Source of the DNA: Porticoccaceae bacterium
GTDB lineage: Bacteria; Pseudomonadota; Gammaproteobacteria; Pseudomonadales; Porticoccaceae
NCBI GenBank assembly: GCA_003448675.1
Contig: DLXZ01000082.1
Location: 1 to 14,875, forward strand
Reading direction: 5' to 3'
Length of the DNA stretch: 14,875 nt
The notes beneath the pieces were generated by a model. That model was given only the letters and a program-made list of their open reading frames with translations, searched no databases and was not told the DNA's origin. The position numbers and the translations under genes are program-made. How positions within the stretch are numbered: the stretch's first letter is position 1; each line of letters opens with the position of its first letter. Of this stretch, positions 14,494-14,875 are shown one piece after another.

Positions 14494-14875
14494 ATGCTAA
14501 GCATATTAAGCACTGATGTCGCCATTATCGGCGCCGGACCCGTCGGCCTGTTTGCTGTCTTTCAATGCGGCATGCTCAAGCTCTCTACCCAGGTAATCGA
14601 CGCATTGCCCGCATCCGGAGGCCAGTGCACCGCGCTTTACCCGGAAAAACCCATTTACGATATTCCTGGCTCGCCACAGATAAACGCCGAGACCTTAATT
14701 GCACAGCTGGAAAAGCAAATTGCGCCCTTTAACCCCCAGATCCATCTGGATCAACAGGTGGTATCCCTAGAAAGAGACGGCAGCGAATGGCTTCTAAGCA
14801 CTTCAAAATCACTGGTTATCAGAGCCAAAGCCGTCATCATTGCCGCAGGCGCTGGCGCTTTCGGGCCAAATAAAC
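14494..14875 (+). CDS. Thioredoxin-reductase-like ferredoxin/flavodoxin-NADP+ reductase (N-terminal part, runs off right edge)
   Basis: The first 127 residues of a two-dinucleotide-fold flavoprotein. The FAD motif is GAGPVG at 13-18 in [21 protein letters not shown], followed by SGGQC (41-45), then [12 protein letters not shown], which is characteristic of the YumC-like type-2 ferredoxin-NADP+ reductases. These move electrons between NADPH and ferredoxin or flavodoxin in the cytoplasm. The [13 protein letters not shown] stretch near the cut ([11 protein letters not shown]) marks the end of the FAD domain's first half. The CxxC redox centre of true thioredoxin reductase would lie downstream of the window; resemblance to the FNR branch predicts it is missing, which cannot be checked here. 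The ATG at 14494 has AAGGA about 13 nt upstream, longer than ideal. Same strand as purU, 75 nt apart. Confidence 0.85.
   Translation, partial: MLSILSTDVAIIGAGPVGLFAVFQCGMLKLSTQVIDALPASGGQCTALYPEKPIYDIPGSPQINAETLIAQLEKQIAPFNPQIHLDQQVVSLERDGSEWLLSTSKSLVIRAKAVIIAAGAGAFGPNK

Overview
The window looks like chromosomal core sequence from a gammaproteobacterium, most likely a marine or environmental member of the Pseudomonadales/Cellvibrionales group. The basis is gene order and protein resemblance recalled from memory; no search was run. The diagnostic block is UPF0149 (YgfB-like) - pepP - ubiH - ubiI on one strand, with a divergent coiled-coil gene - zapA - 6S RNA (ssrS) - 5-formyltetrahydrofolate cyclo-ligase on the other. 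The divergent ilvA/rpiA pair fits the same group. Codon and base use look uniform. I see no insertion sequence, integrase, tRNA, CRISPR array or phage gene.

Layout. (1) 1-787, minus: N-terminal part of glycine-cleavage T protein (gcvT), running off the left edge. (2) 922-1422, plus: small four-helix membrane protein of the PsiE family, divergent from gcvT; a Fur-box-like palindrome lies between them. (3) 1441-5816, minus: tightly packed ygfB-like, pepP, ubiH, ubiI operon, the last two junctions tightly coupled. (4) 5817-6064: divergent control region with a good sigma-70 promoter. (5) 6065-7615, plus: small coiled-coil protein, zapA (TTG start), 6S RNA, 5-FCL. (6) 7656-9074, plus: pyruvate kinase. 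(7) 9129-10646, minus: biosynthetic threonine deaminase ilvA, divergent from rpiA and a nitroreductase (10825-12193, plus). (8) 12213-13385, minus: an exported DUF4124-glutaredoxin protein and a stand-alone macrodomain protein. (9) 13564-14418, plus: purU, then the start of a thioredoxin-reductase-like ferredoxin/flavodoxin-NADP+ reductase cut by the right edge.

Themes. Three enzymes handle folate one-carbon units: GcvT (makes methylene-THF), 5-FCL (rescues 5-formyl-THF) and PurU (releases formate from 10-formyl-THF). UbiH and UbiI hydroxylate the ubiquinone ring aerobically. ZapA and its small neighbour belong to cell division, and 6S RNA to stationary-phase control of RNA polymerase. Pyk, RpiA and IlvA are central carbon and amino-acid metabolism.

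I do not see a clear undescribed multi-gene system. The items most worth a second look are the stand-alone macrodomain protein with altered catalytic-loop residues, the histidine-rich PsiE protein next to a Fur-like site, a perfect 16-bp palindrome downstream of 6S RNA, a pyruvate kinase with mixed monovalent-cation signature residues, and a UbiH that has lost two aspartates normal in its family.
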